Below are positions 24,762 through 32,741 of a DNA stretch of 39,872 bases, piece after piece. The notes beneath the pieces were generated by a model, which saw nothing but the letters and a program-made list of their open reading frames with translations, searched no databases and was not told where the DNA came from. This DNA comes from Palsa-513 sp036510225 (GTDB lineage: Bacteria; Actinomycetota; Thermoleophilia; Solirubrobacterales; Solirubrobacteraceae), in NCBI GenBank assembly GCA_036510225.1, contig DATCEH010000030.1:1-39872 (forward strand), written 5' to 3'. The translations under genes were made by a program, and so were the position numbers. Position 1 is the first letter of the stretch, and the number at the start of each line of letters is the position of its first letter.

Positions 24762-26299
24762 CCGGACCCCCGCAGCCCGGCCGATCGCCCGACCCGGCGG
24801 GCCCCGCCGGCGCGCTCGACCCGATCGCCCTGGCCGTCGCCCTCGGCGGGCTGCGCGCCGCCTGCGAGGAGATGGGCGCGGTCCTCGTGAGGGCGGCCCA
24901 CTCGCCCAACATCAAGGAGCGCCGCGACGCCTCGTGCGCCGTCTTCGACCCGTCCGGCCAGATGATCATGCAGGCCGAGCACATCCCCGTCCACCTCGGT
25001 GCGATGCCGGCCGCGGTCGCCGCCGTGCTCGACGGGCCGCACGCGCCCGGCCGGAGCTTCATTCTCAACGACCCGTTCTCCGGGGGAACCCACCTCCCCG
25101 ACATCACGCTCGTCACCCCCGCCTACTCGGGCGATCGCCTGCTCGGCTTCGCGGCCACCCGCGCCCACCACGCCGATGTCGGCGGCCGCCTCCCAGGGTC
25201 AATGCCGGCCGACAGCCAGTCGCTCGCTGAGGAAGGCGTCCTCATAGAACCGCAACCGCTCCAGCAGAACACGATCGAGAAGCTCATCGCACGCATGCGC
25301 CAGCCAGCCGAACGGCGGGCCGACCTCCGCGCCCAGCAGGCCGCCAACGAGCTCGGTGTCCGTCGCCTCCAGGAGCTCGCCGAGCGGATCGGGCCCGATG
25401 GGCTGGCGGCCGCCGCCGCCCAGGTGATCGCCTACGCCGAGCGGCGGACCCGCGCCTGCATCGCCGCGCTGCCCGACGGCGTCCGCCTGGCCGTCGATCT
25501 GCTGGAGGCCCCCGAGGGCGATCTCGAGCTCAGGCTGAGGGTGACGGTCGACGGCGACCGGCTGACGCTCGACTTCACGGGCAGCGCCGCCCAGCACCCC
25601 GGCAACCTCAACTGCCCGCTCGCCGTCACCCACTCGGCCTGCTACTACGCCGCCCGCGTGCTGACCGACCCCGACATTCCCCCGTCGGCCGGTGCCCACC
25701 GACCGATTCAGGTGATCGCCCCGCCCGGGTCGATCCTCAACGCCCGCCGGCCGGCCGCCGTCGCCGCCGGCAACGTCGAGACCTCATCGAGGGTCGCCGA
25801 TCTCGTGCTCGGCGCGTTCGGGATGGCCCTCGGACAGGGGACGATGAACAACCTGACGCTCGGCAACGACGACTTCTCCTACTACGAGACGATCGGCGGC
25901 GGCCAGGGCGCGTGTCCCGATGCCGACGGGCCCTCAGGTGTACATGTGGCGATGAGCAACACCCTGAACACGCCGGTCGAGGCCCTCGAGCGGGCCTATC
26001 CCGTCCGGGTCGTGCGCAGCGAGGTCCGCCGCGGGTCCGGCGGGCGGGGGGCCCACGATGGCGGGGACGGGATCGTTCGTGAGCTCGAGGCCCTCGAGCC
26101 GATGACCTACTCCCTGATCGCCGAGCGTCGCCGCCACCCACCGCCGGGAGCCGCCGGCGGGCAGTCGGGCAGCCGTGGGTCCGATCGGCTGAACGGGTCG
26201 GCGATTCCAGGGAAGTCGACGGGTACTCTCCAGGCAGGTGACCGCCTCCGAATCGAGACACCCGGCGGTGGCGGGTACGGTCGGCCGGACGCACCCTGA
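24758..26299 (+). CDS. hyuB: Hydantoinase B/oxoprolinase-family protein
   Basis: 513 residues. Partner subunit of HyuA. Signatures: MGAVLVRAAHSPNIKERRD, SCAVFDPSGQMIMQAEHIPV, LNDPFSGGTHLPDITLVTP, HHADVGGRLPGSMPAD, NVETSSRVADLVLGAFG, YYETIGGGQGA and the typical closing ETPGGGGYG. Complete. ATG 24758 sits on the hyuA stop (ATGA); the longer open frame upstream is a shadow of hyuA. Three bases separate it from the dehydrogenase gene. Confidence 0.93.
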   Translation: MTGPPQPGRSPDPAGPAGALDPIALAVALGGLRAACEEMGAVLVRAAHSPNIKERRDASCAVFDPSGQMIMQAEHIPVHLGAMPAAVAAVLDGPHAPGRSFILNDPFSGGTHLPDITLVTPAYSGDRLLGFAATRAHHADVGGRLPGSMPADSQSLAEEGVLIEPQPLQQNTIEKLIARMRQPAERRADLRAQQAANELGVRRLQELAERIGPDGLAAAAAQVIAYAERRTRACIAALPDGVRLAVDLLEAPEGDLELRLRVTVDGDRLTLDFTGSAAQHPGNLNCPLAVTHSACYYAARVLTDPDIPPSAGAHRPIQVIAPPGSILNARRPAAVAAGNVETSSRVADLVLGAFGMALGQGTMNNLTLGNDDFSYYETIGGGQGACPDADGPSGVHVAMSNTLNTPVEALERAYPVRVVRSEVRRGSGGRGAHDGGDGIVRELEALEPMTYSLIAERRRHPPPGAAGGQSGSRGSDRLNGSAIPGKSTGTLQAGDRLRIETPGGGGYGRPDAP

Positions 26300-26302
26300 C
26301 CA

Positions 26303-27196
26303 ATGACCTCATCGACTCCCCTCCCCCGGATCGGCTTCATCGGCCTCGGCATCATGGGCTCGCGGATGGCCGCCAACCTCGCGGCTGGCGGCTTCCCGCT
26401 GACCGTCTGGAACCGGACTCTCGCGACGGCCGAGGCCTTCGCCGCCGACCACGACGCCCGGGTCGCCGGCTCGCCGGCCGAGCTCGCGGACGTGTCGGAC
26501 ATCGTCGTGACGATGGTCGTCGACGGCGACCAGGTCGAGTCGGTCCTGCTCGGCCCCGACGGGGTCGCCTCCGGCGCGCGGCCCGGCCTCCTGTGCATCG
26601 ACTGCTCGACGATCGGCCCGGCTGCCGCCCAGCGGATCGCCGCCGGCCTCGACCCGCACGGAATCCACCTGATCGATGCCCCGGTCACCGGATCGGCCCC
26701 GCGGGCGGCCGACGGCACGCTCACGATCATGGCGGGCGGCGCGGCTGAGGATTTTGCTCTGGGGCGGTCCGTGTTGGACGCGATGGGTCGGCTGGTACTC
26801 CACGTCGGACCCCTCGGCCATGGCCAGACGATCAAGATCATCAACAACTCCGTCGCCGCCGCGAATGCCCTGACCGTCGCCCAGGCCCTGCTCGTCGGCA
26901 GCGACGCCGGGGTCGACCTCGATTCCCTCGTCGCCGTGATGGAGGCCGGGTCGGGCAGCTCGACGATGCTCAGCCTGAAGGCCGGGCCGATGCGCTCCCA
27001 CGACTTCACGCCGCTGTTCAAGCTCGCCCACATGCTCAAGGACGTCCGCCTCTGCCTCGACGCCGCCGGCGTGCCGTTCGACGCGGCCCAGGCGGCCGAG
27101 GACGCCCTGCGCGAAGCCGACGAGCTGGGGTTCGGCGAGGACGACTTCGCCGCGATCCTCGAGGCCGTCGAGCGCCGCTCCGACCGACGGCTCTGA
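26303..27196 (+). CDS. NAD(P)-dependent beta-hydroxyacid dehydrogenase (3-hydroxyisobutyrate DH family)
   Basis: 297 residues. Rossmann N-domain GFIGLGIMGSRMAANLAAGG, substrate loop DAPVTGSAPRAADGTL, catalytic K178 in GQTIKIINNS and the all-helical C-domain. Members include 3-hydroxyisobutyrate and tartronate-semialdehyde reductases and imine reductases. Co-transcription with hyuAB suggests it handles a product of hydantoin or lactam breakdown (inference). An imperfectly understood hairpin overlaps its stop codon. Confidence 0.9.
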   Translation: MTSSTPLPRIGFIGLGIMGSRMAANLAAGGFPLTVWNRTLATAEAFAADHDARVAGSPAELADVSDIVVTMVVDGDQVESVLLGPDGVASGARPGLLCIDCSTIGPAAAQRIAAGLDPHGIHLIDAPVTGSAPRAADGTLTIMAGGAAEDFALGRSVLDAMGRLVLHVGPLGHGQTIKIINNSVAAANALTVAQALLVGSDAGVDLDSLVAVMEAGSGSSTMLSLKAGPMRSHDFTPLFKLAHMLKDVRLCLDAAGVPFDAAQAAEDALREADELGFGEDDFAAILEAVERRSDRRL

Positions 27197-27208
27197 GACG
27201 AGCCGTCG
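27185..27208. terminator. Hairpin over the dehydrogenase stop codon
   Basis: CGACGGCTC (27185-27193) and GAGCCGTCG (27200-27208) pair perfectly over 9 bp with loop TGAGAC containing the stop codon. The right arm can instead pair with a further CGACGGC (27216-27222), so two alternative structures are possible. No U-tract follows. Confidence 0.5.
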
Positions 27209-27273
27209 CACGAGCCGACGGCGGGTATCGCTGCGTGGTATAGGGCGCCGGAAGGCTGGATTTGCAGGGAAAT

Positions 27274-27302
27274 TTGGCGTTTCCCGAAGTTTTTCGTATC
27301 CT
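27274..27302 (+). promoter_or_regulatory. Candidate sigma-70 promoter for the DUF1802 gene
   Basis: TTGGCG (27274-27279) and TATCCT (27297-27302) are spaced by exactly 17 bases, each 4/6 to consensus. They sit in the unusually AT-rich 188-base gap before the DUF1802 gene, 82 bases from its ATG. Confidence 0.45.
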
Positions 27303-27384
27303 TTGGCAATCCCGCGGTGGCCGACGCAGGTTTTGGCCCTTCGGGATTTCCATTGCCCGCCGCGCTTCCCCCCCCGGATCCTCT

Positions 27385-28014
27385 ATGCCAATTGCTTTTA
27401 AAGAATGGGCCGTCACGGTCCGCGCCCTCGCCGAGGGCGAGCAGCTGATCACCTTGCGCAAGGGAGGCGTTCGCGAGCCCGGGAAGAACTTCCGCGTCGA
27501 GCACGAACGGTTCTTCCTCTACCCGACCTTCGACCACCAGCGCGGTGATCTTGTGCGCGAGTCCCACCAGCCAGAGCTCCGTCGCGCCCTCGAGGAGGGC
27601 GTCTGGGCCGACGGTGAGCCGAGCGTCCACCAGCTCCACCACGGTCCGTCGATCCAGCCACCCGACCGGGTCCGGATCCGCGCGTGGGCCGAGATCGCCG
27701 CCCAGTACACGATCACCGACGCCCGGACCGTCGACGCCCTCTCGCCGTTCTACGTATGGACGCCCGACTACGCCGAGAAGCGCCTCGAGTGGAAGCGCCG
27801 CCACCCACTCCACGTACTGTTGCTCCGGACCTACCGGATCCCCCGTCCGGTGACCGTCAAGGTCAAGGACGAGTACGGCGGCTGCCGGTCATACCTCGAG
27901 CTCCAGCGCGACCTTCCCTTCGAGGGGACCCCCGTCCTCTCCGACGAGGAGTTCGACCGGGCGGCCGAGGAGATCCAGGCGATCGTCAACGGACGGGTGC
28001 CGGTACTGGCCTGA
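27385..28014 (+). CDS. DUF1802 family protein
   Basis: 209 residues, soluble. The opening MPIAFKEWAVTVRALAEGEQ and LITLRKGG, followed by FRVEHERFFLYPTFDHQR, match DUF1802, a family often found beside restriction or DNA-handling genes but of unknown function. The C-terminal part (PVTVKVKDEYGGCRSYLELQ) looks like a second beta-rich portion. ATG 27385 lies after an AT-rich leader with a candidate promoter. It is the last plus-strand gene before a repeat-bearing spacer. Confidence 0.8.
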   Translation: MPIAFKEWAVTVRALAEGEQLITLRKGGVREPGKNFRVEHERFFLYPTFDHQRGDLVRESHQPELRRALEEGVWADGEPSVHQLHHGPSIQPPDRVRIRAWAEIAAQYTITDARTVDALSPFYVWTPDYAEKRLEWKRRHPLHVLLLRTYRIPRPVTVKVKDEYGGCRSYLELQRDLPFEGTPVLSDEEFDRAAEEIQAIVNGRVPVLA

Positions 28015-28332
28015 CCGGCCCGTTGGGTCAGACGCGAGCGCTGTGCGGGTCGCGGGCGGGTCCGGCGGGGCCGGGCCGGGCCGGGGTTCTGTCGGCGTCG
28101 GGGTCGGCGCCGCGTACGGCGTGATGAGGTGGGCGGGAGCGGCTCGCCTTTGCGATCTTGCGGTCCAGGCAAACGTCGACTGGCGAGTGGGCGTCAGGCC
28201 TCGCGGGTCTCGGCGCGGGCCGGGATCGGCGCTTGGGCGTGGAGTCTGGAGCACTCCCGGCGGAGTCGTCGACTGAGTCTGCGAGTCCGTCGGCTTTCGG
28301 GGGTTTGTGAGGAGACTCTCCAAGAAAAGTAG

Positions 28333-28388
28333 CTGACTGACTCAGGCAACCATTTCGCGATGAAGGTCTCACGATCCTCCTCCGCCGC
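28333..28388. repeat. Dispersed repeat, copy B
   Basis: Partner of the copy at 136-190, same orientation: TGACTCAG, CAAC, TTTCGCGA, GAAGG, TCCTC in order, roughly 75% matching by eye. It lies in the 550-base spacer 28015-28564, which otherwise shows no gene. The first ~300 bases of that spacer are GC-rich with G/C runs and no clear signal. Confidence 0.5.
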
Positions 28389-28486
28389 CTGGGATGTCGG
28401 CGCCGGTCGATCAGATCCCACACCCCGGCGCCACCCGCACCCGCACCCGCCCCGCCCCGCCGCGGCCCCGCACCGCCCCGCCGCGG

Positions 28487-28511
28487 CCCCGCCGCGGCCC
28501 CGCCCCGCCCC
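28487..28511 (-). repeat. Potential G-quadruplex tract
   Basis: The minus strand has four GGGG runs (plus-strand C runs at 28487-28490, 28498-28501, 28503-28506, 28508-28511) with loops of 7, 1 and 1 bases, inside an ~85-base CCCCG/CCCGCA-rich tract just upstream of the next gene. Confidence 0.5.
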
Positions 28512-28564
28512 GGCAGCGCCCTTGCACGGCGTCCGTCCGCGCCCCCGCCCGGCACACTCGGTCG

Positions 28565-29323
28565 GTGCCCTGGGTCGAGACCAGCTCCCCGAACTTCGCC
28601 GCCCGCCACGAGAAGGCCGACGACGACGACGCGGCCGCCGTGCTCGAGCTGCTCGAGGGCGCCCGGGAACAGCTCGCCGAGGTCTTCCCACGCAAGCCGG
28701 AGGACGAGATCGCCGTCGTCCTCCACAGCTCGCTGACGACCCTCTATCTCGCCCAGCCGACCCTCCCCCTGATCACGCTGGCCACCGCGCCGGCCGGCCG
28801 CCGCTACCTCGCCGGCTGGTGCTCGCCCGGCGAGATCCACGTGCTCGCCCCCCGACTGCTCGAGCTCCGCGCGTCAGCCGTCCCCGGATCACGCGAGATG
28901 GCGATGCTCGGCCCGGCGACGCTCTACACGCAGCTCGTCCTCGCCACCAACAACCGCAACCTTCCGCCCCCGCTCAGACCGACCAAGCTGCTTCGGTATG
29001 CCCGATGGGCCTGGCTGATCGCAGGGGGCGCCCAGTACTTCTCCGGCCAGACGGCCTTCGCCCGCCCGGCGATCGCCCGCCGCCTGCGCGAGGGCCGCGA
29101 GCCGTCGTTTCCGCCGGGGGTCCGCGACGCGGCCCTGCTCGGCGGGTCCGTCTTCGACCTGCTCGCCCGCGAGCACGGATCCCACGCGGCGATCGCCCTC
29201 GCGTACACGCCGCTGCGCGGCGACCCCCGTGAGGCCGTCGTCGATGCGTTCGACGGCCGCGCGATCATGCACACGGCCGGCGCCTGGCGGGCGCATCTGG
29301 CCCGGCTGGCCGAGCAGCGCTGA
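28565..29323 (+). CDS. Probable degenerate peptidase-like protein
   Basis: 252 residues, soluble. The N-terminus (PWVETSSPNFAARHEKADDD) resembles the 'W-E-x-SP-F' openings of peptidase-MA-like proteins. A region WLIAGGAQYFSG (150-161) resembles the WLxEGxAEYxxG helix that carries the third zinc ligand in gluzincins, but the Glu is Gly. Where HExxH would fall, residues 119-125 read TLYTQLV with no His. This looks like a non-catalytic relative (inference). GTG 28565 is chosen because upstream codons give only Arg/Pro low-complexity sequence from the C-rich tract. Confidence 0.6.
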   Translation: MPWVETSSPNFAARHEKADDDDAAAVLELLEGAREQLAEVFPRKPEDEIAVVLHSSLTTLYLAQPTLPLITLATAPAGRRYLAGWCSPGEIHVLAPRLLELRASAVPGSREMAMLGPATLYTQLVLATNNRNLPPPLRPTKLLRYARWAWLIAGGAQYFSGQTAFARPAIARRLREGREPSFPPGVRDAALLGGSVFDLLAREHGSHAAIALAYTPLRGDPREAVVDAFDGRAIMHTAGAWRAHLARLAEQR

Positions 29324-29352
29324 CCTCGGCGGTCATGGCCGACGAACGCTCG

Positions 29353-29847
29353 TCAGTCCCAGACGTGCGTCCCCATGAAGAGGATCACGGCGACGATCGC
29401 CACGCCCAGCAGCAACCCTGCGATCAGCCGGGCCGGGTTCTCCCTCGACGGGCGGGGCGGTCCGTCGCCGACGATCTCCGCGCCGACCAGCACCTCGCGG
29501 GCGGTCGGCGCGCCCGACGCCGCGACGAGCACCTCCCGCGGACCGCCGGCCATGAAGTCAGGCACGTCGAAGCCGGCCGCCCGCCGCACGAGGCTCGGGA
29601 CTCCCTCCTCGAGCAGCATGCCCTGGATGAACTCCGCCTCGGCCTGATTGCTCGCGCCCGCCACCCTGACCAGCGCGCCCTCCGTGTATTGGGGCTTGAT
29701 CTTCCGCGCGCGCTCCTGGCGCTCGCTCAGCGCAGCCGTGGCCGGTCCGTCGGCCGCGACGAGCGGCATGCCGCAGCTCGGACAGAAACGCTCGTCCGGC
29801 GGGTGCTTGGACGCGCAGCTCGGGCAGGCGAGCGCCTCCCCCGGCAT
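29353..29847 (-). CDS. Zinc-ribbon/DUF2007 membrane protein
   Basis: 164 residues. Four-Cys zinc ribbon (C8-x2-C11...C22-x2-C25), then a DUF2007-type domain ~57-115 (VRVAGASNQAEAEFIQGMLLEEGVP, a putative signal-transducing fold), and a TM ~140-160 (LIAGLLLGVAIVAVILFMG) ending HVWD. The ATG shares a base with the stop of the mec gene (TGATG), so it is the last gene of the sulfur operon. Its role there is unknown. Confidence 0.8.
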   Translation of the reverse strand: MPGEALACPSCASKHPPDERFCPSCGMPLVAADGPATAALSERQERARKIKPQYTEGALVRVAGASNQAEAEFIQGMLLEEGVPSLVRRAAGFDVPDFMAGGPREVLVAASGAPTAREVLVGAEIVGDGPPRPSRENPARLIAGLLLGVAIVAVILFMGTHVWD

Positions 29848-30239
29848 CAGACCACCGACAACTCGACTTCCTCGACCTTGCCGCCGACGATCTCGAATGC
29901 CCGGACCTCGGGTTCGGGACCGTGGACCCCGACGATCACGTAGAGCGCGTCAGGGTAGAAGGCGAGGTTGATGTCGGTCTGCGAGGGATACGGCGGGCTC
30001 CGCGTATGAGAGTGGTAGATCGCCCCCAGATCCCACCCGGCGTCCTCGATCGCCGCCTGGATCCGGTACTGCTCGAGCCCGTCGATCTCGTACTTCAACG
30101 GGCTGTGAGCCGAGTTCGTCGCCCGGTAGACCTGCCTCGCCCGGCCGTCGGCCGACGCGATCATCCCGCAGCACTCGTTCGGCTTGTCGGCCTGCGCGTG
30201 GGCGACGATCTCGTCGTACATGTCCTGCGGAATCTCCAT
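29847..30239 (-). CDS. mec: JAMM metalloprotease of the CysO pathway (Mec+)
   Basis: 130 residues, minimal JAB1/MPN domain. Zinc and catalytic residues are intact: E22, H76-x-H78 in IYHSHTRSPPYPSQTDI, S86 and D89. In Mycobacterium, Mec+ hydrolyses the CysO-cysteine adduct to release cysteine. The presence of cysM, cysO and a rhodanese-ThiF gene upstream on the same strand supports that assignment. Here it might also trim the two residues after GG in CysO. ATG 30239, with the ferritin-like gene ending 10 bases upstream. Confidence 0.9.
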   Translation of the reverse strand: MEIPQDMYDEIVAHAQADKPNECCGMIASADGRARQVYRATNSAHSPLKYEIDGLEQYRIQAAIEDAGWDLGAIYHSHTRSPPYPSQTDINLAFYPDALYVIVGVHGPEPEVRAFEIVGGKVEEVELSVV

Positions 30240-30248
30240 AGGCCGAGG

Positions 30249-30974
30249 CTACCCGCTTTCCCTTCCGGTCTCGAACGCCGCCGGGATCGGATTCTGACCG
30301 GCGGTCTGGCGGACGAGCACCAGATGCTGGGAGTCGCTGCACATCACCGCCGCCGAGATCTCGATCAGCTTCACGTCGTCGAGGGTCTGCCCCCCCGTGT
30401 AGAAGCCGAAGACCTCAGCGTTCTCGAGCCGCTCGGCCAGCCTCAGGGCCGACGGCCGATCGTTGATCGCGGCCGCGGCGGGAATCGCCTGCTCGGCCTC
30501 GGCGAGCGTCGGCAGCGCCGGGGGCCCGCCGCCGAGGTACTCGACCATCGCCAGCAGGGCGGCCGCGTGCTGGTGCTCGTGCTCGGCCAACAGCCCGAAC
30601 AGGTCGCGCAGCTCCCGGTCGAGCCCCCGACGACCCGCCAGAGACCCATAGACGACCGCGAGCGTCTGCTCGAGGCGGACCGCCGCCTGCATCGAGAGGA
30701 TGCCTGGTGAGCTCAGCGCCCACGCCGGCGTCCCCGACGCGAGGAGCGATCCGCCGGTCACGACGACCGCAGCCCCTCCGAGCAGCTGGCGGCGGGTCCC
30801 CGACTCGGGTGCCGACGCCTCGGCGACCCGGCGTCCGCTCCCCGCGGCCTCGGTCGCTCGGGTCACCCCGCCGCCCCCGGCGCCGTCGGTCGCTCGGGTC
30901 ACCTCGCCGCCCCCGGCGCGGTCGGTCGCTCGGGTCACGCCGCCGCTTCCGGCGCCGTCGGTCGCTCGGGTCAC
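30249..30974 (-). CDS. Tat-type ferritin-like protein with repeat N-terminus
   Basis: 241 residues. Residues 1-48 are four 12-residue repeats of the form VTRATDxAGxGG. A Tat-like signal follows at ~59-85 (TRRQLLGGAAVVVTGGSLL), then a four-helix ferritin-like domain. Diiron-type residues: E101, E133-x2-H136 (EHQH), E184, but the final ExxH is D214-x2-H217 (DSQH), so metal binding may be altered. The GTG at 30974 overlaps the TGA of the first ferritin-like gene (GTGA). Each repeat carries another in-frame GTG, so later starts (30938, 30902, 30866) are possible and would shorten the unusual n-region. Confidence 0.78.
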   Translation of the reverse strand: MTRATDGAGSGGVTRATDRAGGGEVTRATDGAGGGGVTRATEAAGSGRRVAEASAPESGTRRQLLGGAAVVVTGGSLLASGTPAWALSSPGILSMQAAVRLEQTLAVVYGSLAGRRGLDRELRDLFGLLAEHEHQHAAALLAMVEYLGGGPPALPTLAEAEQAIPAAAAINDRPSALRLAERLENAEVFGFYTGGQTLDDVKLIEISAAVMCSDSQHLVLVRQTAGQNPIPAAFETGRESG

Positions 30975-30983
30975 GCCGCCGCC
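30850..30983. repeat. 36-nt tandem repeat across a gene junction
   Basis: Units start at 30850, 30886, 30922 and 30958, an exact 36-base period. The shared block TCGGTCGCTCGGGTCAC contains, on the minus strand, the GTGA stop/start overlap. It encodes the four N-terminal 12-residue repeats of the downstream ferritin-like protein. Confidence 0.9.
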
Positions 30984-31540
30984 CCCCGCACGATCGCGAC
31001 CGGCGCCGGCGGCAGGCCGCGGGCCTGCGTGACGAGGGCGAGATGCTGCGCCTCGTTGTTGACGATCGACGCGGCGATTGCCCGGGCGATCGTATTGCTG
31101 AGCTTCGGCAGGACGTCGATGTACGCCGCGATCAGGGTGTTCTCGATCCCGCCGACGAACGCCAGCGCCGCGGGGCCGCCGTCCAGAGCCGGGAAGCCGT
31201 AGTCCTGCCTGGGCGGCGTCGGCCGGCCGCCGAGCGCGCGGATCGCCGGCTCCAGCTTGCGCGCGTGCTGGGCCTCCTGCTGGCCGATCGTATGCGCCAG
31301 CGCGCGCGCCGGCCCGGTCAGCGACCCGGCGATCCGGGCGTACGCGGCGACCGCCATGTTCTCGAGCATGAAGACCTCGTTGAGCAGGTCCGCGTCGGCC
31401 CCGTTGACCTCGGAGTTGGGCGCCGGTTTCGCCGCCTTCGACCCACATCCGTCCAGCAGCACCGCTCCGACCGTCGCCCCGGCGCCGAGCAGGATGCTGC
31501 GCCGCGAGATGCCGTCGCGCCGGCGGTCGCCCGATGCCAT
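30971..31540 (-). CDS. Tat lipoprotein-like ferritin-like protein
   Basis: 189 residues. Twin-arginine signal ISRRSILLGAGATVGAVLL with a lipobox-like LLDGC (C32; Asp at -2 is unusual), so probably exported and lipid-anchored. Ferritin-like four-helix domain with a complete carboxylate/His set: E60, E89-x2-H92, E133, E163-x2-H166. Such proteins may bind iron outside the membrane; storage or redox role is unproven. It is followed by a second, more divergent copy. Both lie between cysM and mec, which in mycobacteria are close neighbours. Confidence 0.85.
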   Translation of the reverse strand: MASGDRRRDGISRRSILLGAGATVGAVLLDGCGSKAAKPAPNSEVNGADADLLNEVFMLENMAVAAYARIAGSLTGPARALAHTIGQQEAQHARKLEPAIRALGGRPTPPRQDYGFPALDGGPAALAFVGGIENTLIAAYIDVLPKLSNTIARAIAASIVNNEAQHLALVTQARGLPPAPVAIVRGAAA

Positions 31541-31589
31541 GCCGAGCCTCAGGCGCGGCGGGCAGCCTCGCCACGACGTGCCCGGCGAG

Positions 31590-32558
31590 TCACCACCAGA
31601 GCGTGTTCTCGAGTTGCTCGATCTCGTCGACCGGCCGCGTGTACACGCCGCTCGAGAGGTACTTCCACCCGTCGTCGGCGACCAGGAAGACGACGTTCCC
31701 CTCGTCGAGCTCGCCGGCGATCCGCACGGCGACCCGGGCGATCGCGCCCGACGACACGCCGGCGAAGATGCCCTCCTCGTCGAGCAGCTTCCGCGTCCAG
31801 ATGATCGCGTCGCGGTTGGTCACGAAGATCTTCCGGTCGAGCACGCTGAGGTCGATGATCGGCGGGATGAAGCCGTCGTCCAGCGACCGCAGCCCCTGGA
31901 CGGGCTCGCCCTGCATCGGCTCGGCCGCGACGATCTTGACCGCGCTGCCGAGCTCCTCCTTGAGGCGCCGGCCGTTGCCCATCAGCGTGCCGCCGGTCCC
32001 CAGGCCGGCGACGAAGGCCGAGATCTCGTCGAGCTCCTCGAGGATCTCGAGCGCCGTCCCGTTGTAGTGGGCCAGCGGGTTCGCCTCGTTCCCGTACTGG
32101 TAGGGCATGTAGTAGCTCGGGTCCTCGGCCAGCTTCAGCGCCATCTCGACGGCCCCGTTCGACCCGAGGTTGCCGGGTGAGTTGACGATCTCCGCGCCGT
32201 ACATCTGGAGCAGCTGCGTACGCTCGGGCGTCACGTTGTCCGGCATCACGACCTTCAGCTTGTAGCCCTTCCGCCGGCAGATCATCGCCAGCGAGATACC
32301 CGTGTTCCCCGACGTCGGCTCGAGGATCGTCTGACCCGGAGAGATCAGGCCCTTCTCCTCGGCGTCCTCGATCATCGACCGGGCGACCCGGTCCTTGACC
32401 GACCCGGTCGGGTTGGCCGACTCGAGCTTCGCCCAGATCCGCACGCCCGGCTTCGGCGAGAGCCGCTTGAGCTCGACGAGCGGGGTGTTGCCGATGGCCT
32501 GCACGATGTCGCCGTAGCGACCCCCGCAGGGCTTGTTCTCGAGGAACTGCGAGCCCAT
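31590..32558 (-). CDS. cysM: O-phosphoserine (CysO-dependent) sulfhydrylase
   Basis: 322 residues. PLP fold type II synthase. Schiff-base lysine in NPTGSVKDR, EPTSGNTGISLAM, AGLGTGGTLMG. Features recalled from mycobacterial CysM rather than CysK are present: LRSLDDGF with the Arg linked to phosphoserine binding, ADDGWKYLSSG, and a C-terminal ...ENTLWW tail similar to its ...LWA end. It joins O-phosphoserine with sulfur from CysO-thiocarboxylate. ATG 32558 matches the family N-terminus; ATG 32597 would add 13 residues. cysE is absent, consistent with phosphoserine use. Confidence 0.93.
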   Translation of the reverse strand: MGSQFLENKPCGGRYGDIVQAIGNTPLVELKRLSPKPGVRIWAKLESANPTGSVKDRVARSMIEDAEEKGLISPGQTILEPTSGNTGISLAMICRRKGYKLKVVMPDNVTPERTQLLQMYGAEIVNSPGNLGSNGAVEMALKLAEDPSYYMPYQYGNEANPLAHYNGTALEILEELDEISAFVAGLGTGGTLMGNGRRLKEELGSAVKIVAAEPMQGEPVQGLRSLDDGFIPPIIDLSVLDRKIFVTNRDAIIWTRKLLDEEGIFAGVSSGAIARVAVRIAGELDEGNVVFLVADDGWKYLSSGVYTRPVDEIEQLENTLWW

Positions 32559-32601
32559 GACGTCGAATATATCGTCCGGGGTCTCCGATCGGATCATTTT
32601 C

Positions 32602-32619
32602 CGGGAGATTCCCCTCCCG
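32602..32619. promoter_or_regulatory. Hairpin upstream of cysM
   Basis: CGGGAG/CTCCCG, 6 bp with a 6-base loop, 44 bases upstream of the cysM ATG in the 183-base cysO-cysM spacer. It could be a leader structure affecting cysM expression. Confidence 0.35.
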
Positions 32620-32649
32620 AGTCCCGGCCCGACTGCTCCCGGGTCGCCT

Positions 32650-32667
32650 GCCCGACTGCCGTCGGGC
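32650..32667. terminator. Hairpin downstream of cysO
   Basis: GCCCGAC and GTCGGGC pair perfectly over 7 bp around a 4-base loop, 74 bases after the cysO stop on the minus strand. Together with the next hairpin it may attenuate read-through into cysM. No U-tract. Confidence 0.45.
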
Positions 32668-32741
32668 CTGAAGATCGACCCCCGGAACCCGGCTCGATCG
32701 CCTCGCCTGGCCGCTGCGGCGTCAGCCGCGGTCGGCGGGAC

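Noticed and set aside
28394..28564. Longer N-terminus for the gene at 28565
   Set aside because: Encodes only Arg/Pro/Thr low complexity from the C-rich tract; family-like residues begin at GTG 28565.
30850..30983. CRISPR-like array
   Set aside because: Regular 36-base period but no spacers; the unit is contiguous and coding.
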